Positions 1 through 8,363 of a stretch of DNA of 64,000 nt are shown piece after piece (within the stretch, counting starts at the first letter, position 1; every line of letters starts with the position of its first letter). A program made the position numbers and the translations under genes. Location: positions 1,078,222 to 1,142,221 of the forward strand of contig DDFG01000005.1 of assembly GCA_002337055.1 (NCBI GenBank), written 5' to 3'. The notes under the pieces are model-generated. The model did not search any database. It was not told the origin of the DNA and saw only the letters and a program-made list of their open reading frames with translations. Source of the DNA: Betaproteobacteria bacterium UBA1934 (lineage in GTDB: Bacteria > Pseudomonadota > Gammaproteobacteria > Burkholderiales > Rhodocyclaceae).

Positions 1-715
1 GGCAGCCGGGGTGGGTCAGACGCCGGTCGGTGATGCGCGACCACAGGATCGGGTGCATCTCGGCCATGTTCGAGCCCCATAGCACGAAAGCATCGGCGTT
101 CTCGATGTCGTCATAGCAGCCCATCGGCTCGTCGATGCCGAACGTGCGCATGAAGCCGGCGACGGCGGAAGCCATGCAGTGGCGTGCGTTCGGGTCGAGG
201 TTGTTGGAGCGGAAACCGGCCTTCATCAGCTTGGCGGCGGCATAGCCTTCCCAGATGGTCCATTGGCCGGAGCCGAACATGCCGATCGAGCCTGGGCCTT
301 CCGCCTTCAAAGCGGCCTTCCATTTTTCGGCCATGATGTCGAAGGCCTTGTCCCAGGTGATCGGCGTGAATTCGCCGTTCTTGTCGTACTGGCCGTTCTT
401 CATGCGCAGCATGGGCTTCTGCAGGCGATCCTCGCCGTACATAATCTTGGAAAGGAAATAGCCTTTGATGCAGTTCAGCCCGCGATTCACCGGCGCATCC
501 GGGTCGCCCTGGGTGGCCACGACGCGGCCGTTCTGCACGCCGACCAGCACCGAGCAGCCGGTTCCGCAGAAGCGACAGGCGGCCTTGTCCCAACGAATTT
601 CCGACGAGTTCACGGCGGCGTCCTTGCCGGCGGCCTGGGCCAGCGGAATGCCGGCGGTGGCCGCGGCGGCGGCGACGGCGTTGGCTTTGATGAAATCCCT
701 GCGGTTGATGCTCAT
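1..715 (-). CDS. napA: Periplasmic nitrate reductase catalytic subunit NapA (N-terminal 238 residues, cut by window edge)
   Basis: This is the molybdenum bis-MGD subunit that reduces nitrate to nitrite in the periplasm. The N-terminus carries a Tat signal with RRDFIK at residues 5-10 followed by an Ala-rich h-region. A [4Fe-4S] motif is formed by Cys47, Cys50, Cys54 and Cys82 (CRFCGTGC, then NCIKGYF), and Cys180 in ARHCMASA is the expected Mo ligand. The ATG at 715 overlaps the napD stop by four bases (ATGA), so the two are translationally coupled. Only about the first quarter of the usual ~830 residues lies in the window; the remainder continues off the left edge. Family identity is clear; only the C-terminal part is unseen. 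Confidence 0.97.
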   Translation of the reverse strand, partial: MSINRRDFIKANAVAAAAATAGIPLAQAAGKDAAVNSSEIRWDKAACRFCGTGCSVLVGVQNGRVVATQGDPDAPVNRGLNCIKGYFLSKIMYGEDRLQKPMLRMKNGQYDKNGEFTPITWDKAFDIMAEKWKAALKAEGPGSIGMFGSGQWTIWEGYAAAKLMKAGFRSNNLDPNARHCMASAVAGFMRTFGIDEPMGCYDDIENADAFVLWGSNMAEMHPILWSRITDRRLTHPGC

Positions 716-975
716 GATTGCGCCTCCAATTCGCGGGCCTCGAGGCCCTCGTCCGTATATTCGTAAGCCAGCGTCACCGACATGACGTGGGGAACGTGAT
801 GCACTTTGATGATGGCGTCGGCGGTGGACAGCCCGTCGACATCCTCCACCACAACAATCATCCTGCCGTCGCCGGTATCGACCGCGACCGACGCGCCGGG
901 CACCTGCTCGACTCCTGCGCGTACTTCCGCAGCCGATTCGGGCAGAAATTTCAGGACCAGACTGGCAATTTTCAT
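712..975 (-). CDS. napD: NapA maturation chaperone NapD
   Basis: The 87-residue protein begins [10 protein letters not shown] and matches the small NapD family, whose members bind the Tat signal peptide of NapA and hold it until the molybdenum cofactor is in place. It is cytoplasmic. The ATG at 975 overlaps the end of napF and its stop overlaps the napA start, giving the compact order napF-napD-napA known from enterobacterial nap operons. A longer reading frame runs upstream through napF, but the family length and the overlap arrangement favour this start. Length and position fit well; no catalytic residues are expected. Confidence 0.93.
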   Translation of the reverse strand: MKIASLVLKFLPESAAEVRAGVEQVPGASVAVDTGDGRMIVVVEDVDGLSTADAIIKVHHVPHVMSVTLAYEYTDEGLEARELEAQS

Positions 976-1472
976 GGGTGACTCTCCAGGGCGACGGAAT
1001 GTCCGATGCGGATGGCACCGGTCGGGCAAACCGGCAGGCATTCGCCACAGCCCGTGCAGGCTTCTTCGTCCAGCCGCGGGCGGGCAATGCCGCCGACTTG
1101 CGGCGGAAATAGGATGGCGGCCGCGTCGCAGGCTTCGCCGCAGGTACGGCAGATGACATCGACGTGCGTCAGGCAGGTGGATGAGAAGACCGCGCGCAGT
1201 TGCCAGGGAGGGAAAACCGTGCGGGAAAGCGCGTCGGTTTGGCAGGCGTCGACGCAGCACGCGCAGAAATCGCAATATGCCGGCGCAAAAACGGCCTGCG
1301 GCAACCGGCCGCGGGCGCCGGTCAACAAGCCTGTCGGACAGGATGTAACGCAATCCCCACAGCGCGAGCAGAGTTCGGCGAATTCTGCCTCGCTCTTTGC
1401 CCACGGGGGACGGAAAGGCGCCGGCTGATCGCCGATCCGGCCGCGCAGGAAACTCCGCCGGGCGATATCCAC
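972..1472 (-). CDS. napF: Ferredoxin-type protein NapF
   Basis: A 166-residue cytoplasmic iron-sulfur protein of the nap operon, thought to assist assembly or electron supply of NapA before Tat export. Four cysteine clusters are visible: [31 protein letters not shown] and [12 protein letters not shown], consistent with three or four [4Fe-4S] clusters. The start is GTG at 1472 with a GGAG ribosome site just upstream. It is the first gene of the nap operon: a candidate FNR-type promoter lies about 40 bases further upstream. The preceding PAS gene ends at 1574, so a separate promoter is plausible though read-through is possible. Confidence 0.93.
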   Translation of the reverse strand: MDIARRSFLRGRIGDQPAPFRPPWAKSEAEFAELCSRCGDCVTSCPTGLLTGARGRLPQAVFAPAYCDFCACCVDACQTDALSRTVFPPWQLRAVFSSTCLTHVDVICRTCGEACDAAAILFPPQVGGIARPRLDEEACTGCGECLPVCPTGAIRIGHSVALESHP

Positions 1473-1494
1473 TTTGCTTGTGTCTCCGTAAATA

Positions 1495-1512
1495 GTTCTA
1501 GTCTTGTTCTAG
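1495..1512. repeat. Direct repeat GTTCTAG x2 at the nap promoter
   Basis: GTTCTAG occurs at 1495-1501 and 1506-1512, an 11-base period, i.e. about one helical turn. The copies overlap the predicted nap start site (about 1510). This could be a tandem site for a regulator that acts on top of the FNR-type signal; no known consensus was recognised. Confidence 0.4.
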
Positions 1513-1558
1513 ATCCATTTTAGGAAGTCGGCGCGGGAAATAATTTGATGTAGCTGAA
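1510..1558 (-). promoter_or_regulatory. Candidate class II FNR/ANR promoter of napFDA
   Basis: On the minus strand the -10 TAAAAT spans 1522-1517, predicting a start near 1510. TTGAT-N4-CTGAA at 1545-1558 is an 8 of 10 match to the FNR/ANR/DNR palindrome TTGAT-N4-ATCAA and is centred at 1551.5, exactly 41.5 bases upstream of the predicted start, the class II activator position. This fits the known anaerobic control of nap genes. The palindrome reads nearly the same on both strands. Confidence 0.55.
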
Positions 1559-1573
1559 AAAACCGGAACGATT

Positions 1574-1987
1574 TCAGGTGTGTTTCACTGCTGGCGCCAG
1601 CCGCGCAACGGCCAGCGAGCCCAGTCCGATGCCTGCCTCGTCGGTAATGATCGAAAAACTCATCTCGACGAACACGGTTTCCCCCGAGCGCGTCAGGGCC
1701 TTGGTGCGCGTGGGTGTGCCATCGTGGCGACCGCGTCCGTTCATCATGGCGCGTTCATAGCCGGCCCAGTGGGCGGCGCGCAGGCGTTCCGGAATGAAGA
1801 TGTCGAGACTTCGGGCGAGCGTTTCTTCTGACGAAAATCCGAACATGCGTGTGGCGGCAGCGTTCCAAAGGCGAATAACGCCCTCCCGGTCGGCGTAGAT
1901 GATTGCGTCGTTGCTCTGGGCAAGCAAGCGCAGCGCGAGGTCGGGCGACAGGGCGGTTGTTCCTCCGCGAGAATCGGGGAGGCTCAC
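1574..1987 (-). CDS. Single PAS-domain protein
   Basis: The 137-residue protein is essentially one PAS domain: NDAIIYADREGVIRLWNAAATRMF-like opening, FGFSSEE and the SLDIFIPE turn, then a PAC-like C-terminal strand. There is no output domain, signal peptide or membrane segment. Such free PAS proteins bind a ligand or cofactor, or pair with a separate output protein. Its start overlaps the end of the DUF2249 gene by four bases, so the two are coupled, and napF follows about 100 bases downstream. The setting suggests a redox or nitrogen-oxide sensing role, which is inference only. Confidence 0.8.
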   Translation of the reverse strand: MSLPDSRGGTTALSPDLALRLLAQSNDAIIYADREGVIRLWNAAATRMFGFSSEETLARSLDIFIPERLRAAHWAGYERAMMNGRGRHDGTPTRTKALTRSGETVFVEMSFSIITDEAGIGLGSLAVARLAPAVKHT

Positions 1988-2247
1988 GCTGTCGCCTGCA
2001 CGCAGAAATCGATCACGATTTCACCCGGTGTACGCTGCTGGTAGAGGATGGAGACCCGGTCGCCGTATCGCGCCTGCAATTGGGCCAACAGGGGCAGTGG
2101 GTCGTGATCGTTGCAGAAGCGCATGGTCTCGCCCGCTTGCAAGGCATCGAGGGCGCCGAAGATGGCGGCGTGCCGGAAGCGCTTGGCGATACCACGGGCA
2201 TCAAATGGGTAAATGGCGTCGGGAGCGGTGTGGTTACAGTGATGCAT
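1984..2247 (-). CDS. DUF2249 domain protein
   Basis: An 87-residue protein resembling the DUF2249 family, small alpha/beta proteins often found near hemerythrin-like, denitrification or NO-response genes. Motifs visible are the Asp-Ala-Arg-Gly opening (FDARGI), GALDAL, and MRFCNDHDP followed by LLAQL, typical of the family. The ATG at 2247 has a good AGAGGA ribosome site six bases upstream; a longer in-frame start at about 2346 would add a low-complexity 33-residue tail and is less likely. It is coupled to the downstream PAS gene by a four-base overlap. Molecular function is unknown; the nnrS neighbourhood points to nitrogen-oxide metabolism. Confidence 0.8.
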   Translation of the reverse strand: MHHCNHTAPDAIYPFDARGIAKRFRHAAIFGALDALQAGETMRFCNDHDPLPLLAQLQARYGDRVSILYQQRTPGEIVIDFCVQATA

Positions 2248-2363
2248 GATGTCCTCTGGGCGAAAAAGATCTGGGGGAGGGAGTTCCGACACTGTGCTGT
2301 TGGCCGGGTGATCTGTCTTTGATCTGGATTGTCTTTTGTCAGCCATCCGGCAGCCGGTGGCGT

Positions 2364-2633
2364 TCAATCGGACGCGAACAGGGTCAGCAACAGCGCTCCT
2401 TCGTCGACGTGGTCGCCAGGGGAGACGTGAATGGCAACGACGTCGCCGTCGCAGGGGCTGGGAATGTCGAGCGCGACCTTGCCGGTCTCGAGGGTCAGAA
2501 TGGTGTCGTCGCGGTGCAGGGACTGGCCGACCTCGACCGGGATTTCCAGGATGAAAACATCGCCGTTGGCGCAGTTGCCACAGCTTGCCCAGCACTCGGG
2601 GTATTTCGGCATTCGGACTTCGCGGGTCAGCAT
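2364..2633 (-). CDS. Stand-alone lipoyl/biotinyl-attachment domain protein with N-terminal Cys motif
   Basis: The 89-residue protein is a single lipoyl-type swinging-arm domain. The modified lysine is expected in LETGKVALDIPSP, which closely matches the E2-type lipoylation loop (ETDKA). Ahead of the domain sits a cysteine cluster PECWASCGNC (C-x3-C-x2-C) that ordinary E2 lipoyl domains lack. Translation could start at this position or seven residues later at MPKYPEC. The gene lies three bases after nnrS and is therefore co-transcribed with it. A free lipoyl carrier could deliver reducing equivalents to a partner; in this context a role in nitrogen-oxide chemistry is attractive but inferred. 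Whether it carries lipoate or biotin cannot be decided from sequence alone. Confidence 0.8.
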   Translation of the reverse strand: MLTREVRMPKYPECWASCGNCANGDVFILEIPVEVGQSLHRDDTILTLETGKVALDIPSPCDGDVVAIHVSPGDHVDEGALLLTLFASD

Positions 2634-2636
2634 GGT

Positions 2637-3827
2637 TCAGTGTTCGCGTCCGTCGACGCGCGGTTGCCAGAGGTAGGGAAGATAGCGCCAGGCGAGCAGC
2701 GCAAACGCGATTGTCCACCCGGCAGCGGAGAGATCAATCCAGCGCAGGTAAAGTTCCGGCAGTATCTGCGGCAGGACGATGCGGCAGACAAAGGCGGCGA
2801 GCATGATCCAGAGCACGGCTTTATCCCGGGCGTCGAAGGCCACCTTGCGCCCGGTATGTCCGTTGCAGATGCGGATCAGCATGGCCGGGATGATCAGGCC
2901 CATGACGCCGAACGTGAAGGTGTGGACAGGCAGATTGCCGACCCAGGCCGGGGTCGCCAGGGTGGTGGTGGCGTCGAGCAGCAGTTGTGCGGCCAGCGCC
3001 AGGTAGCCGATGTACATGATGCCGATGTCGATCTGGCGCAAAGCCCGGTGCGGCGACCAGAGCGCAAAGCGGACGAGGAGCAGCGCGGCGAGCAGAGTGC
3101 CGGCCAGCGGCACGATTACTGCCGTAGACAGTGCCGCGCCGACCAGCGCATAGGTCAGCGCCAGAGCTTTGATGGCGTTGTCGAGCCAGGGGTGGCGGAA
3201 GATCGACACGGCGAACGCGGCGGACATGAATTGGGTCAGCGTGCGCTCCAGCATCACCAGAAAAGCCAGGCGGAACAGGCCAAGGGTCAGGTGAATGCCC
3301 GCCGCATAGAATGACTCGCTGAGCAACAGGAATTTGGCGAGCAAGAAGGTCGGCAGAAGGATCAGGAAGAAGACGTTGTCGCGGCGGTATTGATCGGCTT
3401 GCCGATGGCGAATCAGCGTGACGAGCAGCAGCGTGACGAGGCCGACCAAAAAGGCCGATGCGCCGGTCAGAAAGAGCGGGTAGGGCAATCCGCCGCCGGC
3501 CCAGAGAAAAGCGCGTTCCGCGAGCCAGGCGAGCGCGAGCAGGGCCAGCACCCCGCCCTGATAGCCGCGAACGCCCACCCAGTTCTTGGTCGAGGTCAAC
3601 AGAAAGCCGCCCAGGACTGCCCAGCCGAATCCGAAGAACATTTCGTGCGCGTGCCATTGCAGCGGCGACACCGGCAAGGCAGAGGGGGTGAGCGCGCCGG
3701 AGAACACCAGCGCCCACAGCAGCGGCATGATCATGCCGGCCAGGCAGGCGAGGGTGAAAAAGGGTCGGAACCCGACCAACCAGAGTGGATGGGTGAAACG
3801 CACCGGATTGTCCGTAGAGAGAGGCAA
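2637..3827 (-). CDS. nnrS: NnrS family membrane protein
   Basis: A 396-residue polytopic inner-membrane protein of the NnrS family, heme- and copper-containing proteins that relieve nitric-oxide stress in denitrifiers. Visible hallmarks are the N-terminal GFRPFF, the WHAHEMFFGF motif with candidate metal-binding histidines near residue 60, and about twelve hydrophobic segments. The likely start is TTG at 3827 preceded by GAGG; a GTG at 3803 is an alternative. It follows ccmH after about 60 bases and is immediately followed by the lipoyl protein gene, so it probably belongs to the ccm transcript or a shared anaerobic regulon. Confidence 0.92.
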   Translation of the reverse strand: MPLSTDNPVRFTHPLWLVGFRPFFTLACLAGMIMPLLWALVFSGALTPSALPVSPLQWHAHEMFFGFGWAVLGGFLLTSTKNWVGVRGYQGGVLALLALAWLAERAFLWAGGGLPYPLFLTGASAFLVGLVTLLLVTLIRHRQADQYRRDNVFFLILLPTFLLAKFLLLSESFYAAGIHLTLGLFRLAFLVMLERTLTQFMSAAFAVSIFRHPWLDNAIKALALTYALVGAALSTAVIVPLAGTLLAALLLVRFALWSPHRALRQIDIGIMYIGYLALAAQLLLDATTTLATPAWVGNLPVHTFTFGVMGLIIPAMLIRICNGHTGRKVAFDARDKAVLWIMLAAFVCRIVLPQILPELYLRWIDLSAAGWTIAFALLAWRYLPYLWQPRVDGREH

Positions 3828-3888
3828 CGGCCTCAGTCTAGGCGGAGAGGGGGCGGATTTCCTGAAGGTGGATCAAAAACGCCGCCGC

Positions 3889-4359
3889 TCAGCGCGGGGC
3901 GTCGTTCTTCAGCAGTTCGGCGGCACGGCGCGTTTCGGCTTCGGAAAGCGGCGCGTCGTCCGCCTGCAGCGAACCGGCGCGGCGGCGCAGGTAGCGCACC
4001 AGCGCGATCAGGCCGATCAGCATGAACAGCGCCGGGCCGCCCCAGAGCAGCCAGGTCGTCGCCTTGACCGGCGGTTTGTAGAGGACGAAATCGCCGTAGC
4101 GGGCGACCATGAAGTCGATGATTTCCTTGTCCGACTTGCCGGCCTGGATCATCGTGCGGATTTCGCGTTTCAAATCGGTGGCGAGTTCGGCATGTGAATC
4201 GGCAATGGTCTGGTTCTGGCAGACCAGGCAACGCAGTTCTTCGGAAAGCGCCTGCACCCGTTTTTCGGCGACAGGATCGTCGGCGAGCGGTTGGGCTTCG
4301 CCAGCGGTGGCGAACTGGCTGGCGATAACGAGGCAGATGACGGAAAGCAGGTGTTTCAT
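3889..4359 (-). CDS. ccmH: Cytochrome c maturation protein CcmH
   Basis: The 156-residue protein has a cleavable signal peptide, the redox motif LRCLVCQN near residues 42-49, a helical domain and one transmembrane segment (about 103-125) with a charged tail. CcmH reduces the apocytochrome CxxCH motif before heme ligation at the outer face of the inner membrane. It is the short, CcmH-only form: the CcmI/TPR half of the E. coli fused protein is absent, and no ccmI follows. It is the last ccm gene and starts five bases after ccmG ends. Confidence 0.95.
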   Translation of the reverse strand: MKHLLSVICLVIASQFATAGEAQPLADDPVAEKRVQALSEELRCLVCQNQTIADSHAELATDLKREIRTMIQAGKSDKEIIDFMVARYGDFVLYKPPVKATTWLLWGGPALFMLIGLIALVRYLRRRAGSLQADDAPLSEAETRRAAELLKNDAPR

Positions 4360-4363
4360 GACA

Positions 4364-4951
4364 TCAGGCCTTGTTCAGTTGGGCAATCAACGGCAAGAGC
4401 TTCTGCTCCAGCACCTCCGGCGTGATCGGGCCGGTGTGTTTCATGCGGATGACACCGGATTTGTCGATGACATAGGTTTCCGGTACGCCATACACGCCGT
4501 AGTCGATGCCAACGCGCCCGTCGAGATCGAGCACCGAGAACGTGTATGGGTCGCCGTGGCGTGCCAGCCACTGGCCGGCGCGTTCGCGCGCCAGCGACTG
4601 CTCCTGCTCGGGCTTCATGCGCGTCACGTCGAAGCTGGTGTCGCCGCGCACCTCCTTGTAGTTGAGGCCGACCAGCGGCATCTTCACCTTTTTCGAGAAT
4701 TCCACCAGCACCGGGTGTTCCTGCCGGCAGGAGACGCACCAGCTGGCCCAGACATTGAGCAGCCAAACTTTGCCTTGCAAATCCTTGGGGGCGAACGACT
4801 GGTCGGGCGGGTTCAACTTGCCGAGGTTGAAGGTGGGGGCCGGCTTGCCGACCAGCGGTGACGGCACATCGCGCGGGTTGAGATTTAGGCCGACGGCGAG
4901 CAGGACGACGAGGACGACGAAGCCGACCAGCGGCCAGACAAACTTGTTCAT
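4364..4951 (-). CDS. ccmG: Thiol:disulfide interchange protein CcmG/DsbE
   Basis: A 195-residue membrane-anchored thioredoxin-fold protein. The N-terminal signal anchor (MNKFVWPLVGFVVLVVLL) is followed by the periplasmic domain with the active site WASWCVSC and the conserved GVYGVPET loop carrying the cis-proline. It keeps apocytochrome cysteines or CcmH reduced. The ATG at 4951 overlaps the ccmF stop by four bases; longer frames upstream run into ccmF and are not used. Family match is unambiguous. Confidence 0.95.
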   Translation of the reverse strand: MNKFVWPLVGFVVLVVLLAVGLNLNPRDVPSPLVGKPAPTFNLGKLNPPDQSFAPKDLQGKVWLLNVWASWCVSCRQEHPVLVEFSKKVKMPLVGLNYKEVRGDTSFDVTRMKPEQEQSLARERAGQWLARHGDPYTFSVLDLDGRVGIDYGVYGVPETYVIDKSGVIRMKHTGPITPEVLEQKLLPLIAQLNKA

Positions 4952-6936
4952 GCGGTTTTTCCTTGCACCTTGACGGTTGCCGCAGCGCGCGACTGGACGC
5001 GATAACGACGGTCGAGGACGGCGAGCAGGCCGCCCAGCGCCATCAGGAAGCAGCCGCCCCAGATCCAGTCGACGAAGGGCTTGTAATACACGCGCACCGC
5101 CCATTCGCCGAGCGGTTTGTCGCGATCGATGGGCTCGCCGAGCGAGACATAGACGTCGCGCAGGAAGCCGGCATCGATTGCGGCTTCGGTCATGGGCATG
5201 CCGGAAGACTGATAGGCGCGTTTTTCGGGGAAAAGTTTGTTCAGCAGCTTGCCGTCGCGCAAAAGATCGACATCACCGCGCAAGGCGACATAATTCGGAC
5301 CTTCTATTTCGCGAACGCTGTTGAAACGGAAAGTGTAGTCAGCCACCGTCACGGTATCGCCGGGCGCCATCTTGACGTCCTTTTCGTCCTGAAAGCCGCC
5401 GACCATGGTCACCCCGATCACGAACACCGCGACACCCAGATGCGCCAGGTGCATGCCGATAAAGTGACGCGGCTGGCGCAGCATGGCGCGGATCAGGGGC
5501 AGACCGGCACGGGTCGCCTGCACGCGCTGCGCGAAATTCAGCAGGCTGGTGGCCACGATCCAGAAGGCCAGCAACAGACCGAGCCCGACCAGCGGCGTCC
5601 AGCTGCCGTAGACGAAGGGCAGGACGGCGGCGACGACCACGCCGGGGATGACGGCCCAGACCAGCATCCGCGCCAGTTCGCTGGCGGAGGCTTCTTTCCA
5701 GCGGGCGAAGGGGCCGACGCCGATCAGGAACAGGATGGGCACCATCACCGGCACGAACACCGCGTTGAAATACGGCGGGCCGACGGAAATCTTGCCTGCC
5801 GCCAGCGCGTCGATGATCAGCGGGTAAAGCGTACCCAGCAAAACCGTGCCGCAGGCGACCACCAGCAGGACATTGTTGGTGAGCAGCAGCGATTCGCGCG
5901 ACATCAGCCCGAAGCGCCCGCCCAGTCCGACCTTGGGCGCACGCCAGGCGAACAGCGCCAGCGACGTGCCGATGACGGCGACGAGGAAGGCGAGGATGAA
6001 AATGCCGCGCCGCGGGTCGGTGGCAAAGGCGTGCACCGAGGTCAGCACGCCCGAGCGGACGAGGAAGGTGCCGAGCAGCGACAGCGAAAAAGCGGCGATG
6101 GCGAGCAGCACCGTCCAGTTCTTGAAACTGCCGCGTTTTTCGGTTACGGCCAGTGAGTGGATCAACGCCGTGCCGACCAGCCAGGGCATGAACGAGGCGT
6201 TTTCAACCGGATCCCAGAACCACCAGCCACCCCAGCCCAGTTCGTAGTAGGCCCACCAGGAGCCCAGCGCGATGCCCAGCGTCAGGAAGATCCAGGCGCC
6301 CACCGTCCACGGCCGAGACCAGCGCGCCCAGGCGGCGTCGAGCTGGCCGGAGAGCAGCGCCGCGACGGCGAACGCGTAGGCCACCGAAAAGCCGACATAG
6401 CCCATGTAGAGCAAAGGCGGGTGGATGACCAGACCGGGGTCCTGTAACAGCGGGTTGAGGTCGCGACCTTCTTCGGCACCTGGTAGCAGGCGATCGAAAG
6501 GGTTCGAGGTGATCAGGATGAAGAGCAGGAAGCCGGCGCCGACCAGGGCCAGCACGCCCAGCACGCGTGCCACCATCGCCTCCGGCAGTTGGCGGGAAAA
6601 GGCGCTGACCGCGAGGCTCCACCACGACAGCATCAGCATCCACAGTAGCAGCGAGCCTTCGTGCCCGCCCCAGACGCCGGCGATGCGGTATTGCAGCGGC
6701 AGCAGGGAATTGGAGTGCTCGGCGACATAGCGCACCGAGAAGTCGTTGTTGACGAAGGCAATGGTCAGGCAGACAAACGCGAAGGTGACCAGCAGGGCGA
6801 GCAGGCGGGCACCGGGGACGGCAAGCGACACCCAGGCGGTGCGGTTCTGATGGGCGCCGAGCAGACTGAGCACGCCGCCGCAAAGCGCGACGGCGACGGC
6901 GAGGATGAGCGCGAAATGACCGAGTTCGGGAATCAC
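4948..6936 (-). CDS. ccmF: Heme lyase subunit CcmF
   Basis: The 662-residue polytopic protein begins MIPELGHFALIL, the usual CcmF N-terminus, from a GTG at 6936 with GTGAGGT upstream as ribosome site. The WWD heme-handling domain is clear (GWGGWWFWDPVENASFM). CcmF with CcmH ligates heme from holo-CcmE to apocytochrome c. The start lies eight bases downstream of the ccmE stop, so translation is closely spaced. Length matches the family. Confidence 0.96.
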   Translation of the reverse strand: MIPELGHFALILAVAVALCGGVLSLLGAHQNRTAWVSLAVPGARLLALLVTFAFVCLTIAFVNNDFSVRYVAEHSNSLLPLQYRIAGVWGGHEGSLLLWMLMLSWWSLAVSAFSRQLPEAMVARVLGVLALVGAGFLLFILITSNPFDRLLPGAEEGRDLNPLLQDPGLVIHPPLLYMGYVGFSVAYAFAVAALLSGQLDAAWARWSRPWTVGAWIFLTLGIALGSWWAYYELGWGGWWFWDPVENASFMPWLVGTALIHSLAVTEKRGSFKNWTVLLAIAAFSLSLLGTFLVRSGVLTSVHAFATDPRRGIFILAFLVAVIGTSLALFAWRAPKVGLGGRFGLMSRESLLLTNNVLLVVACGTVLLGTLYPLIIDALAAGKISVGPPYFNAVFVPVMVPILFLIGVGPFARWKEASASELARMLVWAVIPGVVVAAVLPFVYGSWTPLVGLGLLLAFWIVATSLLNFAQRVQATRAGLPLIRAMLRQPRHFIGMHLAHLGVAVFVIGVTMVGGFQDEKDVKMAPGDTVTVADYTFRFNSVREIEGPNYVALRGDVDLLRDGKLLNKLFPEKRAYQSSGMPMTEAAIDAGFLRDVYVSLGEPIDRDKPLGEWAVRVYYKPFVDWIWGGCFLMALGGLLAVLDRRYRVQSRAAATVKVQGKTA

Positions 6937-6943
6937 AATGACC

Positions 6944-7420
6944 TCACTTGCTTGCCGGCGGCGCGCCGTACGCGCTCGCTTTTTTCTCGGCGGCGCGGGT
7001 GTGCGCCTCGCCCACCGCCTTGGCGGCTTCGGGCGGCATGTAGTTCTCGTCGTGCTTGGCGAGTACTTCGCTGGCGGCAAACGAACCGTCCGGATTCAGC
7101 CTGCCCTGGATGACGGCGCCTTTGCCCTCCTTGAAGAGGTCGGGCAGGATGCCTTTGTAGTAGACGACGATATCCTTTTCCGTATCGGTGACGGCGAAGC
7201 GCATGGTGACGCCGTCGGCCTCGCGTTTCAGGCTGCCTTCCTTGACCAGGCCGCCGATGCGGAAAGCCTTGTCGCGCGGGGCCTTGCCGGCGACGACCTC
7301 GGTCGGGCTGATATAGAAGGCGACATTGCTGTTGAGCGCATTCAGCACCAACGCGGCGATGATGCCCAAAATGACGAGAGCGCCCACGATCAGGGCGAGA
7401 CGTTTGTGACGAGCTTTCAT
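6944..7420 (-). CDS. ccmE: Heme chaperone CcmE
   Basis: A 158-residue periplasmic heme chaperone with an N-terminal membrane anchor (residues about 7-28) and an OB-fold domain. The covalent heme-binding histidine is His123 in [11 protein letters not shown], with Tyr127 as the axial ligand. The flexible C-terminal tail is present. It overlaps the ccmD stop by four bases. All expected residues are in place. Confidence 0.96.
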   Translation of the reverse strand: MKARHKRLALIVGALVILGIIAALVLNALNSNVAFYISPTEVVAGKAPRDKAFRIGGLVKEGSLKREADGVTMRFAVTDTEKDIVVYYKGILPDLFKEGKGAVIQGRLNPDGSFAASEVLAKHDENYMPPEAAKAVGEAHTRAAEKKASAYGAPPASK

Positions 7421-7611
7421 TCGTTGCTTTCGAGGGAACTGCGGGTATCCGCGCGCATCTGGCGGCGGAGTCGGGCAATGGTCTGCTTTTGACGGCGGCG
7501 GGCGAGGATCGGTTCAACGATCATGATCAGCGCGGTGGCGCCGAAAGAACCCCAGACGTAACCGGCATAGCCGCCCATGGCGAGAAACTCGCCGAAACTG
7601 TTCCAGATCAT
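7417..7611 (-). CDS. ccmD: Heme exporter accessory protein CcmD
   Basis: A 64-residue single-pass membrane protein: a conserved N-terminal stretch ([17 protein letters not shown]), one transmembrane helix, then a basic, coiled tail. CcmD stabilises release of holo-CcmE from the CcmABC complex. The ATG at 7611 overlaps the ccmC stop by four bases, and its own stop overlaps ccmE. Longer upstream frames are shadows of ccmC. Confidence 0.93.
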   Translation of the reverse strand: MIWNSFGEFLAMGGYAGYVWGSFGATALIMIVEPILARRRQKQTIARLRRQMRADTRSSLESNE

Positions 7612-8363
7612 CGCGCCGTCTCCCCGCTCAGAATGGCTTTCGCCCAGTCGGTGTGGCGTTCGCGCTCGAGAATGATGCCGCGCACCCGCACCAGCGCCAG
7701 CGCGATTGAATACATCCAGAAGCAGAGCGCCATCAGCAGCATGCCCCAGAGCATGATGGCGGCCATCGACGGCGATCGCGTCAGACTGACCGAAGACCCC
7801 TGGTGCAGCGTGTTCCACCACTTCACCGAGAAATAGATGATGGGGATGTTGACTACGCCGACCAGCAGCAGAATGCCGCCCGCCTTGTCGGCGCGGCGCG
7901 GGTCGTCGATGGCCGAAGTGAGCGCAATGAAGCCGATGTACAGGAAGAGCAGGATCAGTTCCGAGGTCAGGCGTGCGTCCCACACCCACCAGGCACCCCA
8001 CATCGGCTTGCCCCACAGGGCGCCGGTCCACAGCGACAGAAAGGCCATCAGCGCGCCGGTTGGTGCTAGCGCCTGTGTCATCATGCCGGATAGGCGGGTG
8101 TTCAGCGTGAAGCCGACCGCCGCCCAGAAGGCCATGACCAGATAGATGAACATCGACATCCACGACGCCGGGACGTGCACGAAAATGATGCGATAGCCCT
8201 CGCCCTGCTGGAAATCGGTGGGCGCGACGAAGAGGCCCAGCCAGAGACCGGCGGCGCCGAAAAGGACGGTCAGGGCGACGAACCAGGGAATCATCCGCCC
8301 GGCGAGCGGATAAAAGGTGGCCGGCGAGGCGAACCGGAAAATATTGATGAGTCTTTCGTTCAT
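7608..8363 (-). CDS. ccmC: Heme exporter subunit CcmC
   Basis: The 251-residue protein has six transmembrane segments and the WWD motif (WGAWWVWDARLTSELIL) that binds heme and passes it to CcmE. The loop HVPASWMSMF near residue 64 contains a family-typical histidine, and a second family histidine lies in NTLHQGSS. The ATG at 8363 overlaps the ccmB stop by four bases. Clear System I component. Confidence 0.96.
   Translation of the reverse strand: MNERLINIFRFASPATFYPLAGRMIPWFVALTVLFGAAGLWLGLFVAPTDFQQGEGYRIIFVHVPASWMSMFIYLVMAFWAAVGFTLNTRLSGMMTQALAPTGALMAFLSLWTGALWGKPMWGAWWVWDARLTSELILLFLYIGFIALTSAIDDPRRADKAGGILLLVGVVNIPIIYFSVKWWNTLHQGSSVSLTRSPSMAAIMLWGMLLMALCFWMYSIALALVRVRGIILERERHTDWAKAILSGETAR

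Noticed and set aside
2319..2332. TTGAT-N4-ATTGT upstream of the DUF2249 gene, resembling an FNR box
   Set aside because: Only seven of ten positions match and no -10 element sits at the class II distance.
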